From NCBI GenBank assembly GCA_002005505.1, contig KV908438.1, positions 339,726 to 387,225 of the forward strand: a stretch of 47,500 nucleotides of DNA. Direction: 5' to 3'. Below the pieces are notes generated by a model. The model searched no databases. It saw only the letters and a list, made by a program, of their open reading frames with translations, and was not told the DNA's origin. The position numbers and the translations under genes were made by a program. Position 1 is the first letter of the stretch, and every line of letters begins with the position of its first letter. This DNA comes from Botryococcus braunii (taxonomy: Eukaryota; Chlorophyta; Trebouxiophyceae). This document shows, in pieces, positions 9,976 through 19,900 of the stretch.

Positions 9976-12900
9976 ATGAAGAAGAAGGGTACGAGCACCA
10001 GTGAAGCATCAAAGTCAGCGGACGAGGAATCAACATCAACCCCCACGCGAGAGCCATGCACACCCAGTACCTCCAAGGGTGAGGGAGACAGTCTTCCCAA
10101 GGTTATTGCCACGCAAGTAAAGGTCCATATCAAGCTATTGCGTCATGGTCAGAACTTTATAGTGTGGGATAATGCATTCACTGCTGCTAATAGTGCAAAA
10201 GGTTCCCTACCTGCTATTCAAGAAGCCATGCCTGGTACAATTCACAATGCTGCTGCTATGCTACTGATCTATGAATCAGTACCAGAAGAATGGTTGGGGG
10301 AACTGTCTAGCAAGCCATCTGCTTATGATGCCTACGTATTTATATGCAAGAAATTTGTTGGTGGACACAACCCTCAAGCCAATGCAGACTGGCTGAAGGA
10401 GATGGCAAGGGGCATGAAGAGAGGGGAAACTATCTCCCAGTATGTGTCCAGGATGATCAATCTGAAGAGCTGCCTGAAACGTAACGGACATGATCTCCTG
10501 GATGGTCATGTGGCAACCCAGATAGTGCAGGGACTTCCAGCAGCAGCCAACCCACCAGGATTGCTACCCACTGCAGTTGCTCAGCCTTTGGACCAGCTGG
10601 CAGATCTAATCTCCACCACAGCAGAGGCCTCAGGGTATAATGATGATGGGGAGCAACAGGCAGTGGTCATGATGGCTCAGCCTACCCCACCTGCCCCAGT
10701 AACTGCACCGACAGCATGTGCGCTGAACCAACCCAAGCAGCCAGCAGAGGGGGAAGCAAAGGGAGAGATAAAGGGGACCTGCAACTACTGCCACAAAAGG
10801 GGGCACTTCTGGCGAGACTGCCGCAAGAGGCAGAGGGATGCAGACACCCAGAGGAACGTAGTTGCAGCTGTACAGCAGCTAGCTGGCATGTGGCCTCAGG
10901 GCCAATTCCCTGGAGTACCTCAGCCACCCCCAACTGTGCAGCATGCCTTCCCGGGAGCTGGAGCATTCCCACTGTTGCATCCACCACATGGCCCTCCTTC
11001 TCCCCCTTCAGAAGGTATGCCATACGTAGTGTCCTACAATGTGCTGGACTCTCACTGCAATAGACAGTCCAAACAGTCTTGGCTTGTGGATAGTGGAGCG
11101 TCAGTGCACCTTGTGAACAGCCTATCCCTGCTGCATGCCCCCACTGTACATACCAAACCTATTCCCCTTCAACTTGCCACCTCAGATGCAACAGGAGGAA
11201 TCATTGCCACTGGCTCAGTCTGTCTGTTGTCCTCACTGCACGTACCACTGTGGCTGCATCATGTGCAGTGTGTTCCTTCAGCTACAACCAATATCCTGTC
11301 AGTATCTGCTGCGCTTCGTGATGGTGCCTGCCTCGCCACAGACGGTGTGGGCAGCTTTACAGCAGTGACAGGCCCAAATGGGTGGAGGATGCCAGTGAGT
11401 GCAGAGAATGGTTTGTATTATGTACACAACTGTGTGCCTGTGACTGCAAGTAAAACCCCATGCCCAGTAACAGCTGCCCTGAAGAGGAAAAGTAAGAAAA
11501 GCCTGAAGCACGACTGCACTAGACGGTTCCTGTGGCACAGCAGACTGGGACACCCTGGAGAACCATGGATGCTACGGCTGAGCAGCGAGCAATTGGTCAC
11601 TGGCCTGGACACACATCTCCCTCCTTGTGAAAAATGCCCCAAGTACTGTGAAGCCTGTATTGAGGGGAAGCATGCACGCCCACCGTTTGGGGAAAGTTCC
11701 AGACCTGCAGTGAACCCCCTTGACAGAATTCACATTGATACTGTGGGTCCTATATCTCCAGCTGCAATTACTGGAGAACGGTATTGGGTGACAGTAGTTG
11801 ATGAAGCATCAGGATGGAAAGCAGCTTTGCCAGTTAAATCAAAGGAGGTCATTGGAGCTGTTGTCAGGGATCTTGTCCTGTTTTGGCAGACAGAACGAAG
11901 GACCACTGTGAAATGCATTCGGTGTGACAGGGGGACTGAATTTGTTAATGCCAAATTCAAGGAGTTCTGTGCATCTCAGGGCACTAAACTGGAGATGTCA
12001 GCACCATATACCCCGCAACAGAATGGAATAGCTGAGCGAGCCAACAGAACCCTCAAGGAGCGAACCAGGACACTTCTCAACTTTGCAGCAGCCAGTCCCG
12101 TGATGTGGAAAGAGGCACTGGAGACAGCCTGCACCCTTGTGAACATGGGACCCAGCTCAGGCAGGCCTCTTACCCCCTGTGAAATGTTTATGGGATACAA
12201 ACCTGATGTCTCCCTTCTACGTACCTGGGGATGTCTGGCATTCGTGCATGTTCCAGACCAGCAGAGGGGTGTATTTGCTCCTAAGGCAGTACCCGGGATG
12301 TTCACTGGATATTCACCAGTGTCCAAGGCATATCGAATCTATCTAGGAGGAGGGGTCTGGCGGGAGAGCAGAGATGTGGAATTTGTGGAGCACATTCGGG
12401 GGGCCTCCAGAGTAGGACTACACATTCTGCCTGGACAGCCACAGATGTTTTCATATCCAGAAGGTTTGCACCTCCAGCAGTGGGATAGTGAACTTCCTGC
12501 TGATCCCATCCAGCCCCACACTCAAGATGGCAGGATCAGCATACCCAGCTCCAGCAACAGACCTGACAGCACCCTCCCAGAAGCCCCTGACGAGGCTGCA
12601 ACCGAGCCTGCCTGTCAGGGGAAGTGCCTCCTGGAGGAAGGTGCCTCAGATCTTGCCACTGGATCACCGGGAGGAACTCACCAGCTGGACCTGGACCAGT
12701 CCGGCATGCTGGAGACTCTTCGTCGAATGGCAAGAGGGAATCCCGACAGCGAAGAACACCAACGGTGTTTGGGGCGAGCACAGCAGACACTCCGAGCCCC
12801 GCAGCCTGACAACGAAGGCCAGCAGCCGGATGGATTGACAAGATCACAACGCTATGAGCAGCGCACTGCTGCTCGAGAGCTCCTGCTGGCACAGGAGAAG

Positions 12901-15219
12901 GGCGAGAGCTGTGAGCGAGTGGGGTTGACTGAATGTGACACCGAGTCACAGGGACCAGGGGAAGTGCAGGAAAGAGGTCAGAATCCTGAGAGCCCTGCAT
13001 CACATGTGAGCGATGAGAGGGGGACAGTCTTTGATCAGACTGAAAATGGTCCAAGCGAGCTGAGTGGCCTGGGTGGGACCTGCTCAGTACCTGAGGAAAT
13101 TGTTAGAGATGGGAGCTCTGTCTGTAATGCCCAGAGACAATGTGGTGCCAGCCACGCAAGTGTGGGCTATGCTTGTGAGTGTGCTGCTGGGCCTGCGCCC
13201 CAGCGCTCATGTTTGGCAGGGAGCAGACAGAGAGAGAGAGAGACATGGGCACAGTCCCAAGACAGACCAAGAGCTCATGCCATGCAGTGTGGTTCAAATG
13301 CCTGTGAGAGTCCAGACGGGACTGCAAACCGTCAGCCATGTGAGAGTGTGTCAGAGGAGGTGAATCGGAAGCCTAGACAGTGTGAGAATTCGCCCAATTA
13401 CAAGAGCTTTCCGAGAGGTACCTGTGTTTGGGAGGATGATGTGAGAGAGACTGGCAGCAAGCTTGAGAGGGCAAGTTGTGAGTCTAAGAGAGAGAAAGAT
13501 CAGAGAGGAGGGTCTGGATCACTCCCCACAGTCCCTTCGTGCAGTGCGGCGATATTCAGCGAAAGAGTAGTGGGTGACAGTGAGAGTAATAGTAAGCCAG
13601 ATCAGGGGAAGCACACTGGTGTGCGATTTGGGAAGATTAGTGTGCCTTCCAGTTTAAAGGAAGCCCAGCAGTCCCCACAGTGGGAATATTGGAAGGCTGC
13701 AATGCAGGAGGAGCAAAACTCCTTAGATGCTCATGAGGTGATGGAGTTTGTTCCAAGACCTCGTGGTCACAAAGTAATCCCTGTTCACTGGATTTTCTCA
13801 GTGAAAATGGATGCTCATGGTAATGTGCTCAGATTCAAGGCTAGGCTGGTGGCTCAAGGGTGCAGGCAAATTCCAGGAGTAGATGTAATGGAGGTATTCG
13901 CTCCCACCAGCAGTTATGGGTCTAGAAGAGCTTTGCTGTCAGTAGCTGCACAGGAGGGTCTTGAAATTCACCAGGTGGATGTCAAGACTGCCTTTCTAAA
14001 TGGTGAATTAGAGGAGGAGGTCTATGTCACACAACCTCCTGGGTTTGAGAATGGGGATGGGAACACTGTGTGTCGCTTGAAGAAGGCTCTGTATGGCCTG
14101 AAGCAAGCTCCAAGGGCATGGCATAAGACCCTTAATGAGAAGCTACATACCATGGGGTATGAGGTGTGCAAGAGTGATGCTGGGGTTTATGTGAAATGCT
14201 CTGTGGATGGAGGGAAATCCTTTGTGCTGATCTATGTTGATGATCTACTGATAGTTTCAAAGGGCATGAGTGAGATTGAGAGAGTGAAAGGGTTGCTGAA
14301 GCAGGAGTTCACCATTCATGATCTAGGAGAGGTGAAAGATTTCTTGGGCTGTCAAGTGATGAGAGATAGAGAGAAAGGGTTGATTTCTCTGAGCTGCATC
14401 CCCAAGATTGATGCCCTAGTGGAGAAATTTGGGCTGGATCTGGAGTCTGTGGGGCCTGACACCCCTATGACTAAGGATTTTGTGGCCACACAGCAACCTA
14501 TGTCTAAGGACAACAGTGCCAGCATTGGAGCTGGGAGTCCCTTACCACCAGGTCACAGATATTGTGAACTGGTTGGGTCACTGTTGTACATTGCCAACAC
14601 TACCAGGCCTGATATTTCCCAGGCTGTGGGAGTGCTTTCCAGGTATAGGATTACTCCTACCACTGCTCACTGGAATGAAGCAATCAGAGTGTTGAAATAT
14701 CTGATGGCTACCAGGGATCTTGTGTTAGTACTTGGAGGGAAGGACACAGAGCTGGAGGGCTTTGTGGATGCAGATTATGGTGGTGATCAGGATCACAGGT
14801 TTTCCACTACTGGTTACGTAATTCGTGTGTTTGGAGGAGCAGTAGTTTGGGGAAGCAAAAAGCAGTCTGCAGTGGCCACATCCACTGTAGAGGCTGAGTT
14901 TATGGCGGCAAGTGCAGCTGTCAAAGAGGCAAATTGGATGAAGGGATTCCTGGAAGAAATTGGTATTTCTCCATGGATTGTGAAGATCCACTGTGATAAT
15001 CAGGGATGCATCAATCATCTCAGAAATCCAGTGTTCTCTAAACATACCAAGCACATCGCAATCAGCTTCCATTTTGCACGGGAAGCTATTGCGTTGGGTC
15101 AGGTGGATGTAAAATACGTCCCTTCTGCAAGGAATGTAGCAGATATATTCACGAAGCCTCTGACAAGGCAGGTATTTCAGGGACATCGTGAGGCTCTGGG
15201 GTTGGCCAAGTTTTTGTGA
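9976..15219 (+). CDS. Copia Gag-Pol polyprotein
   Basis: 1747 residues, uninterrupted. Gag core at about residues 30-230, then a zinc knuckle CNYCHKRGHFWRDC (C269, C272, H277, C282). Protease motif WLVDSGAS with D372. GAG-pre-integrase HHCC region from WHSRLGHP (about 520) to the CxxC pairs around 551-563. Integrase catalytic triad D588 (HIDTVGP), D651 (CDRGTEF) and E687 (NGIAERA), giving the D,D35E spacing. RT from about 1225, with the fingers at VHWIFSVKMD, QVDVKTAFLNGELEEEVYV, and catalytic YVDD at 1420-1423. RNase H from about 1595 (FVDADYGGD, TVEAEF, HCDNQG) to the end. A linker of nearly 400 residues between integrase and RT is Ser/Glu/Cys-rich and low in complexity. All catalytic residues are present, so the copy looks competent. 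Protease and integrase act in the particle and nucleus. Expression is probably from one genomic transcript. Confidence 0.95.
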   Translation: MKKKGTSTSEASKSADEESTSTPTREPCTPSTSKGEGDSLPKVIATQVKVHIKLLRHGQNFIVWDNAFTAANSAKGSLPAIQEAMPGTIHNAAAMLLIYESVPEEWLGELSSKPSAYDAYVFICKKFVGGHNPQANADWLKEMARGMKRGETISQYVSRMINLKSCLKRNGHDLLDGHVATQIVQGLPAAANPPGLLPTAVAQPLDQLADLISTTAEASGYNDDGEQQAVVMMAQPTPPAPVTAPTACALNQPKQPAEGEAKGEIKGTCNYCHKRGHFWRDCRKRQRDADTQRNVVAAVQQLAGMWPQGQFPGVPQPPPTVQHAFPGAGAFPLLHPPHGPPSPPSEGMPYVVSYNVLDSHCNRQSKQSWLVDSGASVHLVNSLSLLHAPTVHTKPIPLQLATSDATGGIIATGSVCLLSSLHVPLWLHHVQCVPSATTNILSVSAALRDGACLATDGVGSFTAVTGPNGWRMPVSAENGLYYVHNCVPVTASKTPCPVTAALKRKSKKSLKHDCTRRFLWHSRLGHPGEPWMLRLSSEQLVTGLDTHLPPCEKCPKYCEACIEGKHARPPFGESSRPAVNPLDRIHIDTVGPISPAAITGERYWVTVVDEASGWKAALPVKSKEVIGAVVRDLVLFWQTERRTTVKCIRCDRGTEFVNAKFKEFCASQGTKLEMSAPYTPQQNGIAERANRTLKERTRTLLNFAAASPVMWKEALETACTLVNMGPSSGRPLTPCEMFMGYKPDVSLLRTWGCLAFVHVPDQQRGVFAPKAVPGMFTGYSPVSKAYRIYLGGGVWRESRDVEFVEHIRGASRVGLHILPGQPQMFSYPEGLHLQQWDSELPADPIQPHTQDGRISIPSSSNRPDSTLPEAPDEAATEPACQGKCLLEEGASDLATGSPGGTHQLDLDQSGMLETLRRMARGNPDSEEHQRCLGRAQQTLRAPQPDNEGQQPDGLTRSQRYEQRTAARELLLAQEKGESCERVGLTECDTESQGPGEVQERGQNPESPASHVSDERGTVFDQTENGPSELSGLGGTCSVPEEIVRDGSSVCNAQRQCGASHASVGYACECAAGPAPQRSCLAGSRQRERETWAQSQDRPRAHAMQCGSNACESPDGTANRQPCESVSEEVNRKPRQCENSPNYKSFPRGTCVWEDDVRETGSKLERASCESKREKDQRGGSGSLPTVPSCSAAIFSERVVGDSESNSKPDQGKHTGVRFGKISVPSSLKEAQQSPQWEYWKAAMQEEQNSLDAHEVMEFVPRPRGHKVIPVHWIFSVKMDAHGNVLRFKARLVAQGCRQIPGVDVMEVFAPTSSYGSRRALLSVAAQEGLEIHQVDVKTAFLNGELEEEVYVTQPPGFENGDGNTVCRLKKALYGLKQAPRAWHKTLNEKLHTMGYEVCKSDAGVYVKCSVDGGKSFVLIYVDDLLIVSKGMSEIERVKGLLKQEFTIHDLGEVKDFLGCQVMRDREKGLISLSCIPKIDALVEKFGLDLESVGPDTPMTKDFVATQQPMSKDNSASIGAGSPLPPGHRYCELVGSLLYIANTTRPDISQAVGVLSRYRITPTTAHWNEAIRVLKYLMATRDLVLVLGGKDTELEGFVDADYGGDQDHRFSTTGYVIRVFGGAVVWGSKKQSAVATSTVEAEFMAASAAVKEANWMKGFLEEIGISPWIVKIHCDNQGCINHLRNPVFSKHTKHIAISFHFAREAIALGQVDVKYVPSARNVADIFTKPLTRQVFQGHREALGLAKFL

Positions 15220-15237
15220 GGAAAAGGCAAGGGGAAG
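15220..15237 (+). other. Polypurine tract
   Basis: GGAAAAGGCAAGGGGAAG, with one C, overlaps the end of the gag-pol stop and abuts the 3' LTR. It is the expected plus-strand primer of reverse transcription. Confidence 0.85.
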
Positions 15238-15965
15238 TGTTATGATAGTGACAGAACATTTTGGTGCCTTTCCCTCAGAAGAGTAATAGTGGCCAGATCA
15301 TCGTCAATTACCAGAGAGAACAGTTAGTAGAATGAGTAATCAGTGGCAGAACCCAGGAGTTCTGCCAGAACCAATCTAGACCAATTGCACGGTAATAAGG
15401 AGGGATGAGATAATCGGACACGGTTTGCTCGAAAGGCTATAGGCTCCTGGCTCGAAGGATTGAGGCACTTGATTGGGACATCAAAAGCACTTCGGGTGTT
15501 TGCTACTTTACTGTTGCCAGTCAAGTCTCTTCACTCACAGACGACACTGCTTGTTTCTCTACGCACAACAAGAGTGTCGCCGGACTTAACACCCTCGTGC
15601 CGGGTCATACAGGTAAACTGCTGTCAAGACATCATATGAACATGAACAATGGTTTAGGAAGGGTCTAGATAAGGTATAACAGAAAGGTGTAATCGCTTAG
15701 CTCATCGGACATTGGTAATGCAGACTATCAGTAACGTTGTTGATAGAGTAGTTTGAATTGCCGAGTGACGAGAGAGAGCAATAAACATTGTAAGACTTGA
15801 TTGGGACATCAAAAGCACTTCGGGTGTTTGCTACTTTACTGTTGCCAGTCAAGTCTCTTCACTCACAGACGACACTGCTTGTTTCTCTACGCACAACAAG
15901 AGTGTCGCCGGACTTAACACCCTCGTGCCGGGTCATACAGGGAACGCCAAGCACAAAAGTTCACA
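15238..15965 (+). repeat. 3' LTR of the copia element
   Basis: 728 bp, identical to the 5' LTR except for G at 15422. It carries the same internal repeats, TATA-like motif (15675) and AATAAA (15780). Confidence 0.95.
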
Positions 15966-16030
15966 CTGGGCTTACCGTCCCGTGGCTATGCTCTCGCGGT
16001 GAAATAGACATGGACACGGGGAAGCCACCC

Positions 16031-17467
16031 CTACCACTCACATTTGGATTTGGGCGGGCACACAGTTTTTCTCAATGCAGTAATATGATTAACTCGAAGT
16101 TCTGGTTCTACTGCAGACTGTGACCTAGTGACCCTATCTGATTTTGGTGGTGCAGGCATTGCGGATCTCCCTACCATACCAGACCTAGGTGTAAACAAAT
16201 GGCTGTCCGATAGGCACAAGAGTATCTGAATTGCCACTAATGTCAACATCTTCATCCTCATCTAAACCATCATCTATCTGAAGCATAAACGAAGTGGCAA
16301 GAACCTCCTTGAAGACATCAGCACCCGCAGCCTTGGCCTTGTTCTTCCACTTGTTGCCCTTCTTGCCACCTTTATCATTCCCCTCATCACCTTTAGGCAC
16401 ATTGGGGCCAATGTTGGCAGAATTTGACTGTGGAAGTTTTTCACCCTTGGCATGCTTGGTGATTAACAAATCAGCATCACACTGTGAGGCCCACTTCTCT
16501 AAATCTCCAAACGAAATAGGCTTAGCTGATACACTCCTATCCATAGTCAAGCGAGCTAACTTATGTGCGTGTAGCATGAGTGGTCTACACTCATCATTCA
16601 TAGAATTAATAATTTGCAGGAAGATCTCATCCGAGTCAGGAACGCCTACCCAATGGTCGTATCCAATATCTCGGATGTGTGCAAGGTATGATGTCGCCGA
16701 TTGATTCTTTTGTTGATACTTGCCTCGTAGTGCATCGCGATAAGAAGCATTATCAGGTTTGAAGACGTCACACAAGTCAGTAACATACTCATCCACATGA
16801 TTGTACACTTTTCTACCATACACAGCTTCAAAACGTCTAGCCACATCCTTATGAGACTCAGCAGCCTTACGCACAATCATTAACCTTTCAAGTTCGTTCA
16901 GTCCCTGACCTTCTTGCCTTAACGCACGGAACACTCTTTCCTTGTAGATCTGAATGTTCGCACCTTTTTGTAGAGGCACAATTGCCTCAGTCAGCATTTT
17001 CCTTCTCAAGGCTTGCTCATGCTGGGAGGAAGAAGATCTACTCGGCTGCGTCTGCTGACTGACTGAGCTGTTAACCCTCATGGCTGACGCGACAGCTGAT
17101 TTAATAACATCATGCAGACGAGAGTTGGCGTGACGTATGCTTCTATTTACAAATCTGGTAAAATTATCCATCAACAAAACAGTAACATCATAAGGAGCCC
17201 TGTGATTAACAGCAAGACATGCATCTGCGAATACAGAAGCAGCACCAGGAACACCTGTGTTGTCAAGTGAATTTAGTAACTGCGCAAAGAATGATGGGCT
17301 TCTACATTCCTGGATAACTCTGGTATGTATGCCCTACGCCGAGGTGCTTCAGGTGATGGAGGATGCTCTGACTCGTCTGGACTACTGTGATGTTCCCCAT
17401 GACGATCATCTAAACCTTCCATATCATCAGGGTGTGGTAAACTAGCTGTGGACGCATAATCGGCCAT
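16031..17467 (-). pseudogene. Gag-like protein of an unidentified retroelement, frameshifted
   Basis: On the minus strand a frame from ATG at 17467 encodes an acidic His/Pro/Ser-rich N-terminus and stops at 17273. The downstream frame is open from before that stop (through SFFAQLLNSLDNTG) to 16185, about 360 residues, so one frameshift separates the two parts near 17290-17320. The long part has a helical Gag-like core (ERLMIVRKAAESHKDVARRF; YRDALRGKYQQKNQSATSYL; YDHWVGVPDSDEIF) and a Lys/Gly-rich basic segment near the end. There is no zinc knuckle. A third short frame (16180-16031, KSDRVTRSQSAVEPE) may continue the element. No protease, RT or integrase is found, and the sequence is cut off near the copia 3' LTR. 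The Gag identity rests on the overall pattern and on a paralogous fragment 2.3 kb away. Confidence 0.5.
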
Positions 17468-19423
17468 GCTTGGCACTGACAGCTACGGAATAACTTGAAA
17501 ATCAATTACTTCGAAGGCTTTCACCTAACTTTCACACCTCCGGGCTTCCCTTCCCGGTTGTCCCCCCACAAACGCGCTCTACCCAGAATTTATGTCGCTT
17601 CAAAACACCTATGCATCACCTTCAGGCATCAATCATCAATGTATAGTTCACAGGATCTCACAAGCAAGAGATACTCCCAACGAAACACCAGTGACTTCAC
17701 AGATCAGGTAGCAGCTTCCTGCAGGACAATACTGACCTTAATTACTTACTTGGTTGTTGTTTGTGTTGTCTCCTACTCAAACTTTGTCACCAATCAGCAA
17801 AAGAACAAAAAGCGATGATGTCTACCCAAACGGAGTGTTGCTCGTGTCCGCCGGATCTTCCACCCTGTCTGCCCTAGAGGGCCGCTCACACGCACTCACT
17901 TACATCATCAGTAGACATCTTAAAGCATCGCTTATGTGCTCCCTGCCTTTCAGCTTAGGTTGACACGAGTAGGTAGTATGCAACCGCGACACAACAACCC
18001 GTTCGGTAATTCAGTCAATTGCCCCTCACCAGGTCTGACAGCCTTCCTATCATCTGTCAAGTCAAAGTTGCCATAGATTTGCTTATAATCGCACAGGGAG
18101 AACAAACTTGCTGCCGAAATCTCGGCCGATCGACCCAAAACTACACCGATATGCCTGAATAAGGTTGCGTTTGGTAGGCTGAAATTTATAAACTTTGTAG
18201 GTCTTGTGGATGTGAAAGCAATTACAGCTTTAACCTGGAAACTCTCTGTCAATTCAAGTCCCGCGCTCTATCAGGCACTCATCATAGACCGATCAAGGTT
18301 GCGATTTCGAGAACCACAGAGAATACTCACTTCCCAGCTTGATTAAACTACGTAGTTGATATCATCTGCTCAAATGTATGGCATTTGTACGAGTTATAGG
18401 ATACCTTCACCCTACACACTCTTGCAAGTACCCTCAATGCACGCGACAACACACAGGACGTCTCGTAGTGCGGCTACTCCCGCAGATACTTGTCAAGCAA
18501 ATGTCACTCGCCTAGTCAGGTTGCCAAGGGGTTACCTTACTCTTCGTCTGCACGACGTTGGAGGTGGATGGCGTTTACGACCTGCGAACTGGAGTCTAGC
18601 TACTCAACATCAAAATACAAACAGGAGCAATGAACGATTGACTTCCTTGAATCTCTTTACAATCAGTCTTGTTGTAGAGACCTTCTCATCAAACAACTCC
18701 CAAGTAAAGTCTGACGAGCGACTCTCCAATTGCGCCTCTAAAAGGGCGAACCTTGGATAGTCCGACGTACACACGTGAGGAGGTCTACTGCTAGTGTACA
18801 CGTCACTAGTGTACAAGGTTTTCTTGGAACAAGACTAAAGAACACCAGGACATTTGTGCATCTTATACATTTGGTTCGTTTGCTGCAACTCAAGGATTAT
18901 GCAGTATTGATGCTAGCAATTTGGTCAAAATGATTAAGGTACAAGTCAGTTAGTTATTTGTACCTCCAATTGTACATATGCAATACAGGTCTTCTAAACG
19001 AAGATCAATGTAACCTTTGAATCAGGACACAACTGTATAAACAAGACTAGCATCTTAAGTGCCTAGCATCTTTTTACCACAGTTGCCCGATTGTGAGGTG
19101 ACCTCTGCTTTAATAGCCTTTCCACAACGCCCCGTGATCAAGCTTGTACCTTAAGTCTCTTAAGATTGTACCTTATGTCAGAAAACCGTCCACATCTAAC
19201 TGTGTCTTAAGGTACGTTATGTTCACAATGGACCTATATCCTAATATTGTACACATGAAGATCACCTAAAGCACAAGGCATCCAATAATAATGTTGATAA
19301 CTCAACAATTACCATACTTCTAGTGATTGTAAATTGCTCTCAACATTTCGCGTTCCCGCGTGCACGATTTCTGGTGTGCGGTTAGGATAAGCTTCACTCT
19401 TAATACTAAATTGCTCTCGCATG
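17468..19423. other. No gene seen; AT-richer, possibly the 5' part of the gag-like element
   Basis: There are no convincing exons. The motif ACATAAGGTAC and its complement recur (for example at 19164-19179 with its 16-bp inverted partner at 20028-20043), and there is a short repeated palindrome around TAGTGTAC at 18790-18815. ORFs of 100-134 codons lack similarity or splice support. Confidence 0.35.
19350..19410 (+). repeat. Short dispersed repeat, copy A
   Basis: Contains GTGTGCGGTTAGGATAAGC followed by TTCACTCTTAA, preceded by a CCCGCGTGCACGATTT segment. It is the leftmost well-preserved copy. Confidence 0.75.
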
Positions 19424-19532
19424 AAATGGGAAAGGAATTTTGAGACATGGTGGAAACGATGATGTCAAAGTAATCTTCAGTTTCAGGGAGACCCACACAG
19501 TGTTGATAACGCAGGGCCTTTACCTCAGCCAA
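19424..19532 (-). pseudogene. Second gag-like fragment
   Basis: The minus frame from 19532 reads LAEVKALRYQHCVGLPETED. It aligns with LAHIRDIGYDHWVGVPDSDE in the gag-like gene at 16031-17467 (shared Y-x-H-x-V-G-hydrophobic-P and acidic residues), followed by a similar I-I-x-S/N-M pattern. It is about 35 codons long, then runs into the dispersed repeat. It is a truncated, diverged paralogue. Confidence 0.5.
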
Positions 19533-19900
19533 ATTGTAATGCGGGGGACTCGAACCCCCGACGACTCGGAAGAGTACCTTTTGTCGGATTGTTGTTACTC
19601 ACGACTCGTTCCCGATTAATCGTCGGTATTACATCTGGCAAATCTAAACATGAATCCAGCATCCCTACAGTCTAAGAACACAGATTTTATCGCTGAAAAG
19701 AGATGGCACTTATACTTACGTCCTTCATAGCAGACAACACAATTTATACACGTTAGATGTATGCCTATAGTGTGGTTCTCATCATCACATGGTGGCAACC
19801 AGCAGCATCCAAGATTTTGAACGTGAGCACAAGCGGGTTCGTGCACGATGCCTTTTTGGAGGGAGATCTACCACATCGGGGCATGGTCTTGGGCGTTGGG

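Larger units (their letters stand above)
8642..15965 (+). mobile_element. Ty1/copia LTR retrotransposon, essentially intact
   Basis: The element is 7324 bp. It has two 728-bp LTRs (TG...CA ends), a primer-binding site next to the 5' LTR, two ORFs and a purine tract next to the 3' LTR. The domain order Gag, protease, integrase, RT, RNase H is the copia order (integrase before RT). I found one difference between the LTRs (A at 8826, G at 15422), so insertion was recent. The flanks do not show the expected 5-bp target duplication: GCCAG lies before the 5' LTR and CTGGG after the 3' LTR. Recombination with another copy, a flank rearrangement or mis-assembly could explain that. Two features are unusual: the internal LTR duplication and an extra ORF upstream of gag. 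Confidence 0.95.

Noticed and set aside
14725..15186. 153-codon minus ORF within the RNase H region
   Set aside because: It overlaps strongly conserved RNase H coding sequence on the other strand and has no similarity of its own.
19535..19610. tRNA gene on the minus strand
   Set aside because: Only a T-arm-like hairpin (GGGGGTTCGAGTCCCCC) is present. No acceptor stem, D-arm or anticodon arm could be folded around it.
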